64,000 bases of DNA, taken from assembly GCF_900115925.1 (NCBI RefSeq), contig NZ_FOYF01000001.1, positions 496,001 to 560,000 on the forward strand, given 5' to 3'. Made by a program: the position numbers and the translations under genes. The notes under the pieces are model-generated. The model made no database searches. It worked only from the letters and a program-made list of their open reading frames with translations, and had not been told where the DNA came from. How positions within the stretch are numbered: the stretch's first letter is position 1; each line of letters starts with the position of its first letter. Of the stretch, positions 28,610 to 37,089 are shown in pieces. The stretch is from Bacillus sp. cl95. GTDB lineage: Bacteria; Bacillota; Bacilli; Bacillales; Cytobacillaceae.

Positions 28610-29836
28610 TTGTACCGTTCAAAAATAAAAACTTTAGTTCTTGCTTCATCAGTTACATTAATGGCCATTGCCTTAATCGCATTTCCTCAGGAATCAGTGA
28701 AAGCCTCGATTCGTGGCCTTAATATGTGGTGGGAAATTGTTTTCCCTTCGCTTTTACCCTTTTTTATTGTTTCGGAAATGTTGATTGGTTTTGGAGTCGT
28801 AAAGTTCATCGGAGTATTATTGGAACCACTCATGAGACCCTTGTTTAGAGTGCCCGGGGTTGGAGGTTTTGTATGGGCAATGGGGATGGCATCTGGTTAT
28901 CCTTCTGGAGCGAAATTAACAGCACGTCTTCGACAAGAAGGTCAATTGACTAGAATTGAAGCAGAAAGACTTGTCTCGTTTACGAACTCATCCAATCCAT
29001 TATTTATTTTCGGTGCCGTTTCAGTTGGTTTTTTCTATAATGCCAAGCTTGGTGTGATTCTGGCACTCTCTCATTACTTAGGCAATATTTGCGTCGGACT
29101 TCTCATGAGATTCTATGGAAAAGATGAAAAAAAAGAAAAGGCTGCTCTTCCTAAAAAGAACAAGCATGTATCCAAATTCCGATATGCCTTATCGTCCCTT
29201 CATCAAACGAGATTGAAAGATCAGCGTCCAATAGGAAAAGTTCTCGGTGACGCTGTAACTTCTTCTATTCAAACTTTGTTAATGATTGGCGGCTTTATCA
29301 TCCTGTTCTCTGTCGTAAACAAACTACTATTTTATCTCGGCTTTACTACTATGCTCGCCCACACAGTCGAATTCCTTTTATCCATTTTCACTTTACCGGA
29401 TGCGCTTAGTATTCCATTTATTTCTGGACTCTTCGAAATCACCTTGGGAAGTCAGCTTACAAGTCAAGTTCAGGATGCTACCTTGATGCATCAAGCTATT
29501 ATTACTAGTTTCATACTGGCATTTAGCGGATTTAGTGTTCAAGCACAAGTGGCAAGCATTCTCGCACAGACGGACATTCGCTTTCAACCTTTTTTCATAG
29601 CTCGGATTTTCCATGGAGGGTTTGCCAGTCTGTTTGCCTACTTGCTCTGGGAGCCCGTTTATGAAAAATTTTATAATAACGAACAACCATCCAATGCTAT
29701 TCCTGTTTTCTTATTTAAACATAGTTCTTGGTTCTACGACCTATACAGTATGATGATAAAATTCGGTCCAATCCTAACAATCTCAGCTTTGATGTTGTAT
29801 ACTTTTATACTTTTTTCGAGAAGAGTAAGAAAATAG
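28610..29836 (+). CDS. ylbJ: Sporulation integral membrane protein YlbJ
   Basis: A 408-residue polytopic protein of the nucleoside recognition (Gate/NupC-like) type with eight or more hydrophobic segments. In B. subtilis YlbJ is sigma-E dependent and needed for heat-resistant spores. Conserved stretches are LNMWWEIVFPSLLPFF near residue 35, VPGVGGFVWAMGMASGYPSG near 83 and VSFTNSSNPLFIFGAVSVGFF near 122. I choose TTG at 28610 (LYRSKIKTL), with GAAGGAGA upstream, because it aligns with the B. subtilis N-terminus and gives the same length. Convergent with coaD. Confidence 0.92.
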   Translation: MYRSKIKTLVLASSVTLMAIALIAFPQESVKASIRGLNMWWEIVFPSLLPFFIVSEMLIGFGVVKFIGVLLEPLMRPLFRVPGVGGFVWAMGMASGYPSGAKLTARLRQEGQLTRIEAERLVSFTNSSNPLFIFGAVSVGFFYNAKLGVILALSHYLGNICVGLLMRFYGKDEKKEKAALPKKNKHVSKFRYALSSLHQTRLKDQRPIGKVLGDAVTSSIQTLLMIGGFIILFSVVNKLLFYLGFTTMLAHTVEFLLSIFTLPDALSIPFISGLFEITLGSQLTSQVQDATLMHQAIITSFILAFSGFSVQAQVASILAQTDIRFQPFFIARIFHGGFASLFAYLLWEPVYEKFYNNEQPSNAIPVFLFKHSSWFYDLYSMMIKFGPILTISALMLYTFILFSRRVRK

Positions 29837-29867
29837 AAGCTGCCTCATAAGGGACAGCTTCTATTTA

Positions 29868-29868
<1 letters not shown>
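29833..29868. terminator. Bidirectional terminator between ylbJ and coaD
   Basis: TAGAAGCTG and CAGCTTCTA form a 9-bp stem around 12 bases between the convergent stops, followed by a short A/T run on each side. Confidence 0.7.
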
Positions 29869-30359
<491 letters not shown>

Positions 30360-30920
30360 CTAATCTTCGGAATTCGTTTCATATATAGAAACTGCAATGA
30401 TTCCGTATGTTTCCTGCCGCTTCCGATACAACCTTCCAACTTGCTCTGGAAGATTGACGTCAAAGCTATGTTCACAAACGATTGTCCCATCTTGTTTCAG
30501 TAAATTTTCTTCATCTATTTTCCCAAGTAAATTTAAGAGCTGTTGTTTTTTATAAGGAGGATCCAGAAATATCATATCAAAGCACAGTTCCCTTTTGATA
30601 ATTGCCTTAAGAGCTCGTTCAGCATCATTTCTAAACACTTCCGAATTTCCTTCATAACCACAAGCTTCAATATTCTCACGTATTGTCTGGATTGCTTTTC
30701 CATCGCGATCAATAAATATAACTTTTTCAAAACCCCGACTTAGCGCCTCAATCCCTAACCCGCCGCTGCCTGCAAACAAATCCAGTCCTAAACCACCTTC
30801 AAAGTATGGTCCGACCATGTTGAAAATAGCCTCTTTTACCTTATCTGTCGTTGGGCGGGTTGAAGAGCCTGGTACAGCCTTTAGAGGTCTACCTTTACAT
30901 TCACCTGATACAACTCTCAT
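30360..30920 (-). CDS. rsmD: 16S rRNA (guanine966-N2)-methyltransferase RsmD (YlbH)
   Basis: RsmD methylates G966 (E. coli numbering) of 16S rRNA with SAM. The 186-residue protein has MRVVSGECKGRPLKAVPG at the start, RPTTDKVKEAIFNM, the SAM motif DLFAGSGGLGIEALSRG near 49-65 and the catalytic DPPYKK near 120. Start ATG 30920. It is in an operon with coaD. A family B element lies 54 bp upstream of its start. Confidence 0.95.
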   Translation of the reverse strand: MRVVSGECKGRPLKAVPGSSTRPTTDKVKEAIFNMVGPYFEGGLGLDLFAGSGGLGIEALSRGFEKVIFIDRDGKAIQTIRENIEACGYEGNSEVFRNDAERALKAIIKRELCFDMIFLDPPYKKQQLLNLLGKIDEENLLKQDGTIVCEHSFDVNLPEQVGRLYRKRQETYGIIAVSIYETNSED

Positions 30921-30973
30921 AATATCACCACTGTCTTTTCTTGATCATGCAACATGCATTTACTCTTATGGAA

Positions 30974-31156
30974 AGGCTGTTTTCGCATTGATTGTTGCTT
31001 TTACGAAAAATGCAACAACACGTATAGATTCTTATTTCGTGCTCTTTTCCTGACTACAAAATTCCATACGCTAATTTCTTAGTAGCATATGTATAGAAAA
31101 AGCCCTACAGCCGGCTTTTTCTTGTTTCTATAACAACAAAGTTTACGAAAAGTGCT
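30974..31156 (+). repeat. Family B inverted-repeat element, copy 2
   Basis: 183 bp from AGGCTGTTTTCGCATTGATTG to AACAAAGTTTACGAAAAGTGC. An internal hairpin (AGAAAAAGCC/GGCTTTTTCT) sits near its right end and recurs in the copy at 38311. It lies upstream of rsmD and about 110 bp before the csfG promoter. Confidence 0.85.
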
Positions 31157-31267
31157 TATGTAAAAATATATCCTTCATTATCCTACCATATTGACTATTC
31201 ATAGCCAAATACAAGTACTTCAAGAAGTTTCCAAACTTTAAATAACGGAAAATTTCTCTTTTCAGGT

Positions 31268-31295
31268 GTATAAGCACTCCCATTGTGGAAATAAT
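31268..31295 (+). promoter_or_regulatory. Sigma-F-type promoter of the CsfG-like RNA
   Basis: GTATA, a 14-base spacer, then GGAAATAAT fits the forespore sigma-F pattern GYWTA-N15-GGNRANANTW except for one base of spacing and the final base. It places a start near 31303. Sigma-G recognition is also possible. Confidence 0.6.
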
Positions 31296-31302
31296 GGTAT
31301 TA

Positions 31303-31449
31303 ACAGCATCTATTCGAGGATGTTGTTGCCAACCGCGGAGAAGACTTACGTTTCCCCATAAGTTCTTCCTCCGGTTTCTCCTCTCCCTTTGCCTTCTATC
31401 CTATTAATGGATATAGAAGGACCCTGCAGATTTTCTGCAGGGTTTTTTC
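31303..31449 (+). ncRNA. csfG: Sporulation small RNA, probable CsfG
   Basis: About 147 nt between a sigma-F-type promoter and a strong terminator, without a plausible reading frame. The 3' half has a long C+T-rich stretch (31357-31391) with TTCCTCC and TCTCCTCTCCC, complementary to Shine-Dalgarno sequences. It also has a hairpin CCTTCTATCC/GGATATAGAAGG and then the terminator stem CCCTGCAGA/TCTGCAGGG. B. subtilis CsfG, as I recall it, is a conserved sigma-F/G-controlled RNA located between ylbG and ylbH (rsmD), and this RNA has that place, size and promoter type. The start is estimated from the promoter. Function is unknown. Confidence 0.65.
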
Positions 31450-31456
31450 TTTTTTT
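31422..31456 (+). terminator. Terminator of the CsfG-like RNA
   Basis: A 9-bp perfect stem CCCTGCAGA-TTT-TCTGCAGGG followed by TTTTTTCTTTTTTT on the plus strand. Confidence 0.9.
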
Positions 31457-31466
31457 GGGGACTCCC

Positions 31467-32885
31467 CTAAGTGGAAAGCATGATTTCCTTCTCAGTTTCA
31501 TTAATATTTATTTTAAACAATGACTGTAACCCACTTTGTTCAATATATATCTGTCCATTTCTAGTCAATAATGGGTTTTCCAAAAGTCCATACTCTGATT
31601 GATTATAGCGAAATGAGTTTCTATTCAGGTAAAAACGATACTTATTTCTTCCGTTATCGAGTTGTACAGCATCTGCTTCTGGAAGAACTTCAACATTATA
31701 ACCTAAACCCTCCATCGTTTGGGAAAGGGGATATAGGCGTTTATCTTTATCATAAATAACTTCCATCTTTGAGTTGACTTGTCCATTTAACCTAACTTCT
31801 CGAGAATCGAAGAAAAACAAGGAAGCGAACTCTTGCGTCTGCAGTAGATTAACTGAAAAGAAGGAGCTTTCTAAGCCTTTAATCTCTCCAAGATTTTTAT
31901 CCATTAAACGACTATCGATTATTTTCATTTTAAGAAAACGTGTTTGTAATTCTAAAACCTGTTCTTTTGTTAAATGTGAATAGAGTTCCTTCATCATAAA
32001 ATTGCCTTTTTCAGTAGTCGCACTTGTTTGCAGGAACAACGCACTAAGCAAGTCAACAGCTAGTGAATTACCAACTAAGTTGCCATCTAGTTTGTTCTTG
32101 AAGTATTGTGCTGCAATTTCCTTTTCTACATGCCCAGCATCTTGGAAATTTTCATTAAGAGATATTCCTTTAACCGTAAATCTTTGTTGATCTTTTGACT
32201 CAACAAGAGACATGTACGGAATATCAGGCAATCCTTTGACGTTGTCCATATTGATGTTAACTTGAAGGTTTTTATGTTCAGAATAGACCGTCAGATGATC
32301 GGTGATTTTGGCAGGATAAAGAGTCTTATTTTGCCAATAAAGCGAAGAGATATCACCTTGTCCTGCAAAGACGTAATAATCAACAAATTCCATCTTCTTA
32401 TACCCCTGTAAAGGGACACCCGCAATCCAAGTTCCATCTCTTCTAGCAGTATCTATCACCTTAATGGTTGTTTTTATCGGCTCAATCTTTTGTAGTTTTG
32501 GAGTCCAATCTGAAAATATTAAAGGAGAAGTTTTTTCACTTATAGTTACAGAATATTGAATTTCAATTTCACCTTGCTCAGATAGGAATGTTTGTGGGTC
32601 CTCATCACCGGATTTACATTTCCCCCCATCAGGTGTGACACACGACCATGTATTTGTTTTTTCCGACATAAGGATTCTATACTCTTGTCCTTTATCCAAT
32701 CCGCTAAATATATGACGTACCAACAGTTGATTGTTGCGTGCATCGACTATTAGCTGCTGTGAGACATTATTATTTTTATGCTGGTTGTTTTTAAGGTTAA
32801 TGTCATAGATCTTCCATTGCCAAAATAACATACCACCTGCTACAAGCAAAAAGGTAAAAAATAAAGGAATGGTTCTTTTTGCCAT
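31467..32885 (-). CDS. Hypothetical membrane-anchored extracellular protein with a stalk-like C-terminal domain
   Basis: A 472-residue protein not confidently named. It has a signal-anchor at residues 5-23 (TIPLFFTFLLVAGGMLFW) and a large, probably beta-rich extracellular part with a Cys pair in SCVTPDGGKCKSG. The last ~110 residues (YDKDKRLYPLSQTMEGLGYN ... NGQIYIEQSGLQSLF) resemble the copper amine oxidase N-terminal (stalk) domain common in Firmicute surface proteins. I prefer ATG 32885 because the first ATG (32891) is only one base from the GAGGAG. It is convergent with csfG and lies between rsmD and ylbG, where B. subtilis has no such gene. Function unknown. Confidence 0.7.
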   Translation of the reverse strand: MAKRTIPLFFTFLLVAGGMLFWQWKIYDINLKNNQHKNNNVSQQLIVDARNNQLLVRHIFSGLDKGQEYRILMSEKTNTWSCVTPDGGKCKSGDEDPQTFLSEQGEIEIQYSVTISEKTSPLIFSDWTPKLQKIEPIKTTIKVIDTARRDGTWIAGVPLQGYKKMEFVDYYVFAGQGDISSLYWQNKTLYPAKITDHLTVYSEHKNLQVNINMDNVKGLPDIPYMSLVESKDQQRFTVKGISLNENFQDAGHVEKEIAAQYFKNKLDGNLVGNSLAVDLLSALFLQTSATTEKGNFMMKELYSHLTKEQVLELQTRFLKMKIIDSRLMDKNLGEIKGLESSFFSVNLLQTQEFASLFFFDSREVRLNGQVNSKMEVIYDKDKRLYPLSQTMEGLGYNVEVLPEADAVQLDNGRNKYRFYLNRNSFRYNQSEYGLLENPLLTRNGQIYIEQSGLQSLFKININETEKEIMLST

Positions 32886-33079
32886 CTTCATTCTCCTCGT
32901 GCATAACGTTAATATTACAATATCATGACAAGATGTATACGTCAGTATGATTTTTGAAAAAGAGGCATCCTTCGTTTGTGTATTTTATGGAAGAACTTTT
33001 ACCAAACTGAATTTCAAATCCATGCCTTCTCATCAAGCAAAGAAAATGATAGAGTTGACTTAAAGTTTATTTATTTAAA

Positions 33080-33379
33080 GGCCATGTTAATGTACAATGT
33101 TGATTTTCTACAATCTGTTGATTGGAGTGGAAGGCGCTTGACTCCTCGAAAATGCTAACGCATTTTCTTCGTGCGTGGGTTATTTCGAGGAAGACCATCA
33201 ATGTCCTGGGGGATTAGCGTTACAGGCGAGACCCCGAAGGAGCGTTAGCGACGAGGAGGCTCGGCGAACGCCCCCAAGGCGAATTCGTTCATGAAAAAGC
33301 CGGCATTAGGGCTTTTTCATAATTCGTACCGGAAAGCAAGCGACTGGAACGGAAATCAACAGACACGTATAACTGTGCC
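33080..33379 (+). repeat. Family A inverted-repeat element, copy 3
   Basis: 300 bp from GGCCATGTTAATGTACAATG to ATAACTGTGCC. The core TGTTGATTGGAGTGGAAGGCGC ... GGAACGGAAATCAACAG matches the copy at 19913 in long blocks. Internal hairpins include CCTCGAAA/TTTCGAGG and AAAAAGCC/GGCTTTTT. It ends 7 bp before the Shine-Dalgarno of the gene at 33402. With the 194 bp to its left this accounts for the 516-bp gap; the left part is A+T-rich and holds no gene. Confidence 0.85.
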
Positions 33380-33401
33380 TATTTAAAAGGAGAGTTCATC
33401 A

Positions 33402-33791
33402 TTGATTCAGCGTTTTATTGAATTAGGAGAAGGGTATTCAGATTTATACGAGTTACTCGAAATAGCGAGAGCAAATAAAGAAAGATTAACATGCATGCTT
33501 GCCCTGCATACAAAAATAAACGAAAAAGACCTTACTTCCTTAGTAGTAATCTTAAAACCGACTACTCCAGGCAACTTCCAGCCACTTTACGTATGTAGAG
33601 AAGGCATTCCCAATCCAAATGTTACACTCAGTAAACGATTTGACCTTTTTGCAGAAACGGCAAAAGAATTGGGTCATGTCGTACATGAATTGTCAGTCAA
33701 ACCTTCCACCATTTTTGCGGAGAAAGAACTATACTACCAGCAAATGATTGGAATCCTACGACTAAACTATATCATCCCACCATTACAATAA
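33402..33791 (+). CDS. Hypothetical protein (DUF7147-like) next to ylbG
   Basis: A 129-residue soluble protein (MIQRFIELGEGYSDLYELLE...). The start is TTG at 33402, with AAAAGGAGAG seven bases upstream. It contains ILKPTTPGNFQPLYVCREG in the middle and ELSVKPSTIFAEKELYYQQM near the end. I recall homologues beside ylbG in many Bacillus genomes, sometimes labelled methylthioribose kinase without support; nothing here resembles a kinase. No function can be given. A family A repeat ends just before its ribosome-binding site. Confidence 0.75.
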   Translation: MIQRFIELGEGYSDLYELLEIARANKERLTCMLALHTKINEKDLTSLVVILKPTTPGNFQPLYVCREGIPNPNVTLSKRFDLFAETAKELGHVVHELSVKPSTIFAEKELYYQQMIGILRLNYIIPPLQ

Positions 33792-33797
33792 ATATGA

Positions 33798-33829
33798 GAA
33801 AAGGTGAGGGGAATTTCCCTCACCTTTTA
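33798..33829. terminator. Bidirectional terminator between the 33402 gene and ylbG
   Basis: AAAAGGTGAGGG-GAATTT-CCCTCACCTTTT is a perfect palindrome between convergent genes; the ylbG stop lies at its edge. Confidence 0.85.
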
Positions 33830-34102
33830 AATCCCCATCTTATAATCATATTCTTTTGCTTTGTCAGGAGTGGAATTTTCATATTCCGTTTTTACAAATG
33901 GTTTATATGAAGGCTCAACTTTTTTGACAAATGAATAAGATTTTAGCTTCTCCATGATTCCATCAATTTCATCTTGGTTGCAATAGAGCACCACGTATTT
34001 CAAACGTTTGGATACGTAATGTACATTGCCAAATCGTCTAAGCATTTTTGCCTGCTTCAACGAATAAAGCCAAATAATTAGTCCCTGCCTTTGTCCGAAC
34101 AT
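33827..34102 (-). CDS. ylbG: DUF2129 family protein YlbG
   Basis: A 91-residue small basic protein of the DUF2129 (UPF0298) family, function unknown. It starts [20 protein letters not shown] and includes [18 protein letters not shown] and [21 protein letters not shown] start it at ATG 34102; five further upstream codons overlap the Shine-Dalgarno (AAGGGG). It marks the ylbG-ylbH interval where csfG lies. In this genome that interval carries two extra genes and two repeat elements. Confidence 0.9.
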   Translation of the reverse strand: MFGQRQGLIIWLYSLKQAKMLRRFGNVHYVSKRLKYVVLYCNQDEIDGIMEKLKSYSFVKKVEPSYKPFVKTEYENSTPDKAKEYDYKMGI

Positions 34103-34267
34103 ATTTATCCCCTTCAAAAATACGAATGTTTTTTTAAGTCTAGCATACCAAAACCCAATTTATCAATGAAAACAATGTCCTACGAACGCATATACTACTC
34201 ATAAAATAGAAAAGCGAAATTCAGATCAACTTCATGATTACCAATAAGTATGAAAACAGGTGATAAT

Positions 34268-34600
34268 ATGAATTTAGATATAATTTGGACCGTTTTCCTC
34301 TCACATTTTAACTCAGTTAAAGAAATAGAAGAATCATCGGTCAAAAAAATAACCGGGATTCCATTTCTTTATATTAAGATGGGAAAGCCACTTGAGAAAA
34401 GTGTAATAGAGGACCATATTCGCCGCTTTTCTGCTAAAGCCATGAAAGGGAAACAGTTACACTCCGAGACAATCTTTGTAAGAAAGGAGGAGTATTTGTA
34501 CGTTTATAGGCACCGCTTTTATGTTCCACAACAGAAAATGTTTTGTTGCGGTAATCTATGCGACGATTGTATCCGATTGACTCCGAATCAATTTTGGTAA
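34268..34600 (+). CDS. Hypothetical protein with C-terminal cysteine cluster
   Basis: A 110-residue protein with no family I recognise. The N-terminal 85 residues are mixed alpha/beta (IWTVFLSHFNSVKEIEESSV, GIPFLYIKMGKPL). The last 20 or so carry CCGNLCDDCIRL, four Cys in a CCxxxCxxC pattern that could bind zinc or an Fe-S cluster. Start ATG 34268 follows AGGTGATAAT. It lies beside ylbF, whose product also has a Cys-rich tail, but on the other strand. A metal-binding role is inference. The family B element at 34604 begins immediately after its stop. Confidence 0.65.
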   Translation: MNLDIIWTVFLSHFNSVKEIEESSVKKITGIPFLYIKMGKPLEKSVIEDHIRRFSAKAMKGKQLHSETIFVRKEEYLYVYRHRFYVPQQKMFCCGNLCDDCIRLTPNQFW

Positions 34601-34603
34601 AAA

Positions 34604-34754
34604 AGGCTGCTTTCGCATAGATTGTTGCTTTTCGAATACGGCAACTATAGGTATGGATTCATATTTCGTGCTCTTTTCCTCAATATGAAATTCTACACTC
34701 TAAATCTCTACTGGTTTTAGTAGCCAATAATAACAAAGTTTACGAAAAGAGCCT
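34604..34754 (+). repeat. Family B inverted-repeat element, copy 3
   Basis: 151 bp from AGGCTGCTTTCGCATAGATTG to AACAAAGTTTACGAAAAGAGCCT. The ends are a 12-bp imperfect inverted repeat (AGGCTGCTTTCG/CGAAAAGAGCCT). This is the shortest full copy and gives the clearest termini. It fills the gap between the 34268 gene and ylbF. Confidence 0.85.
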
Positions 34755-34785
34755 AAAAAAAGAAACGGTTATACACCGTTTCTTA
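34755..34785 (-). terminator. Terminator after ylbF
   Basis: AAGAAACGG-TGTATAA-CCGTTTCTT followed by a T-run on the minus strand, overlapping the ylbF stop and abutting the family B element. Confidence 0.85.
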
Positions 34786-35229
34786 AGCTGAGCATCCGCA
34801 ACCTCCACCTGTTCCGCATCCTCCAGTACTACAGCCTCCACCTTCGAAGAAAGGATTACCAGTAGGAACCTTTACATGTTCAGATACTGACCTTCCTACA
34901 TACATACTGATTTCATCTAATAAGCTTTGCAAATCAGTTTCTGCTTTTTTGAAGGCTGCAACGATTATATCCATATCCATATCCCTTTTTGCTTCACGGA
35001 CTTGCATCATAATCGTTTTGTAATCAGGATGATATCTCCCAAATCTTTGCACGTCTTCATAAACATCTTTCAAACGGACAAACCTTTGTATCTTATTTTG
35101 TGTTTCGCGATTAGTTTGTAATCTATATAAGCATTTGCGATATTGCTCAGCAATCTCAGAGTCCAGCACCATTGCCGCCAACTCTTCCGCATTCTCTAAC
35201 AGTTCAATTCTTTCTGATGTAGCAAGCAT
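34783..35229 (-). CDS. ricF: RicF (YlbF), subunit of the RicAFT/Y-complex
   Basis: In B. subtilis YlbF (RicF) forms a complex with YmcA and YaaT that stimulates RNase Y processing and is needed for competence, biofilm and sporulation; the complex carries Fe-S clusters. The 148-residue protein is helical (Com_YlbF family) with ENAEELAAMVLDSEIAEQYR near residues 12-31. The Gly/Cys-rich tail GCSTGGCGTGGGCGCS supplies likely cluster ligands. ATG 35229 follows GGAGGTGAGCG. Same order as in B. subtilis except for the inserted lipoprotein gene upstream. Confidence 0.92.
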   Translation of the reverse strand: MLATSERIELLENAEELAAMVLDSEIAEQYRKCLYRLQTNRETQNKIQRFVRLKDVYEDVQRFGRYHPDYKTIMMQVREAKRDMDMDIIVAAFKKAETDLQSLLDEISMYVGRSVSEHVKVPTGNPFFEGGGCSTGGCGTGGGCGCSA

Positions 35230-35290
35230 TCGCTCACCTCCATCAGTTATTTTACCATGATTATTCTAACAAAGCGAAAGATTGTTATTG

Positions 35291-35734
35291 TCATTTGATA
35301 GAAATTGTAAATTCTTTCGAAAGTGAATATGGCTCTCCATTTAGTTTAACAATATCCAATTTTATTCGATGCTTTCCTGAAGATAACCCCTTAATGATAA
35401 AAGCTGCTGCCCTTACTTCTTGATTCCTCTTTCCATCAATTGTCACAATGATTTTCCCAGCTTTTCCCTGAGATTGAGGATCATTTCTAAAAGTAACTCC
35501 TCTTACAATACATTCTATGTAAACATTTTTCCCATTAATTTGTGATTGGACATAGAAAGGGTCTTGTTGCTGAGGAGAGTTGTTAACAGGTATGCTTTCC
35601 TCTTCCCCAAATTGATTACTATTGACAGTCACGATCTGAATTTTATTCTCAGGTTTTGGTATATCCTTTTGACAACCCGCTGATACCAAAAGACTCATCA
35701 TAACAATGATAAGTGCCTTCATCCCTTTCAACAT
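35291..35734 (-). CDS. Hypothetical lipoprotein
   Basis: A 147-residue protein with a lipoprotein signal: MLKGMKALIIVMMSLLVSAG then C at residue 21. The mature part is probably a single beta-sandwich (GKAGKIIVTIDGKRNQEVRA, LSSGKHRIKLDIVKLNGEPY). I start it at ATG 35734 after AAAAGGAG; the frame extends 27 codons upstream without support. It sits between ylbF and ylbE, in the same direction. I do not recognise the family. Confidence 0.7.
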   Translation of the reverse strand: MLKGMKALIIVMMSLLVSAGCQKDIPKPENKIQIVTVNSNQFGEEESIPVNNSPQQQDPFYVQSQINGKNVYIECIVRGVTFRNDPQSQGKAGKIIVTIDGKRNQEVRAAAFIIKGLSSGKHRIKLDIVKLNGEPYSLSKEFTISIK

Positions 35735-35827
35735 TTCATTCACTCCTTTTAGGAGTATTGTTCGCAAACAAGACCTTTTTATGCCAAAATCGTAAAGAAG
35801 GAGAGAACCTCTCAATAAGTATCTCCC

Positions 35828-36067
35828 CTAATTTTGTTGATTCATTGCCTGAAACATGTGAAACATCATGGAGGCCATTTGTACACCATTTGTGAATTTT
35901 TCAACTCGATGTGGTATCGTTTTTTTATGGTAATTAAGGGCTGCTATTTCGAAAGCTTGTAAATCGTGTGGATTTCTCATTAATTTACGATACCACTGTG
36001 GCTGCTCTCTAATGAAATCTTTTAAGTCTTTTTGCTGATTAATATAATCCATCACGTCAGTTCTCAT
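35828..36067 (-). CDS. ylbE: YlbE-like protein
   Basis: A 79-residue protein of the YlbE-like family (YlbE_N). It begins MRTDVMDYINQQKDLKDFIREQ, has PQWYRKLMRNPHDLQAFEIA and ends in a Met-rich helix (MASMMFHMFQAMNQ). Function unknown. Thirteen bp after ylbD, same strand, as in B. subtilis. Confidence 0.88.
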   Translation of the reverse strand: MRTDVMDYINQQKDLKDFIREQPQWYRKLMRNPHDLQAFEIAALNYHKKTIPHRVEKFTNGVQMASMMFHMFQAMNQQN

Positions 36068-36080
36068 TTTTGAATTCTCC

Positions 36081-36494
36081 TTAGTCTTTTCTGAATGAGA
36101 ATGGATTTGGAGGACTATCCGGTTTCTTCACCTCATTCACCTGTTTGCTTCCCTGAAATTGTGAGAGAAGTCCCTGTACAGCACCGATAGCTTGACTCAA
36201 GTTGGATAAATGACTCTGAACTTGATTGGGGTCCATATTTTTCACAATGCCCATCATTTGTCCCATCCAATCCGATTTTGTTTCTTCTGATGTTACTTCC
36301 ACATTTACGTCCTCGTTCTTTTGAACATTCCGAAAAGCTTCCCAACGGGAATCCTCTTCACCTAAGAGATACCAGTCCTCATATAATTCCTGCCATGTAG
36401 CATTCCCTTTACGTACTTCCTGTGTGATTAAGGGATTTGCCTTTACAAATTCTTTAAACTTCAGTACTGAAGGATGCAAATTCTTCGTAGTCAC
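36081..36494 (-). CDS. ylbD: Spore coat protein YlbD
   Basis: A 137-residue YlbD-family protein; B. subtilis YlbD is a mother-cell spore-coat component. It has HPSVLKFKEFVKANPLITQE, GNATWQELYEDWYLLGEEDS and a polar C-terminal part (GSKQVNEVKKPDSPPNPFSF). The start ATG 36494 follows GGAGGTGAAC. First gene of a ylbD-ylbE unit; ylbC lies further upstream beyond a plus-strand gene. Confidence 0.85.
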   Translation of the reverse strand: MTTKNLHPSVLKFKEFVKANPLITQEVRKGNATWQELYEDWYLLGEEDSRWEAFRNVQKNEDVNVEVTSEETKSDWMGQMMGIVKNMDPNQVQSHLSNLSQAIGAVQGLLSQFQGSKQVNEVKKPDSPPNPFSFRKD

Positions 36495-36649
36495 TTAGTT
36501 CACCTCCGCTGAATCAATCGCCTATAATACGATATGAAACGATATCGGAATGGTGAAATCTTTAATATACAAAAATCAATAAGGACATGATAAAATGTCA
36601 AAAGAATAAAGCAATTTCCTTCTACATAAACCACGAGGTGAAACATGTA

Positions 36650-37021
36650 ATGGTAACTGCAGTAGTCATCCCCATCATTCTTGTATATTTTTATTGGCTT
36701 ACAAAAAAAGAGATGAAAAATAAGGAAGAGGAATGGTTAAAAATTGGTTTTGTAAAGGAAGAAGCTTATTTATCGGGAAAAGTAATATCCGCTCAAAACG
36801 AAATTACACGTTTTTATTACCATCGCCAAATACTGGTGCAAGAACTGACTCTACAATGTGACACGAAAATCATCAAAGCGAAAAAAAAACATCCACTCTC
36901 CACCAACACAAAGGTTGAAACTATTCCTGAAGGTGCCAGCGTAAAGTTATATGGACAATGGGATAAACAGAGTTTTCTTTATAATAGATTAGAAAACTCA
37001 AACGCCCAACCTACTAATTGA
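36650..37021 (+). CDS. Hypothetical membrane-anchored protein
   Basis: A 123-residue protein with one N-terminal membrane segment (about residues 2-17, VTAVVIPIILVYFYWL), a charged linker (KKEMKNKEEEWLKIGFVKEE) and a beta-rich end (AYLSGKVISAQNEITRFYYH; EGASVKLYGQWDKQSFLYN). I start it at ATG 36650 because GAGGTG is 9 bases upstream. Its strand is opposite to ylbD and ylbC. Family not recognised. Confidence 0.65.
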   Translation: MVTAVVIPIILVYFYWLTKKEMKNKEEEWLKIGFVKEEAYLSGKVISAQNEITRFYYHRQILVQELTLQCDTKIIKAKKKHPLSTNTKVETIPEGASVKLYGQWDKQSFLYNRLENSNAQPTN

Positions 37022-37050
37022 ATTGAAATTAATCTTAATAAAAGGCAAAA

Positions 37051-37085
37051 TAAAAAGCTTGAATATACCCTATTCAAGCTTCTTT
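37051..37085. terminator. Bidirectional terminator between the 36650 gene and ylbC
   Basis: AAGCTTGAATA and TATTCAAGCTT pair around CCC between convergent genes, with A/T runs on both sides. Confidence 0.8.
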
Positions 37086-37089
37086 ATAT

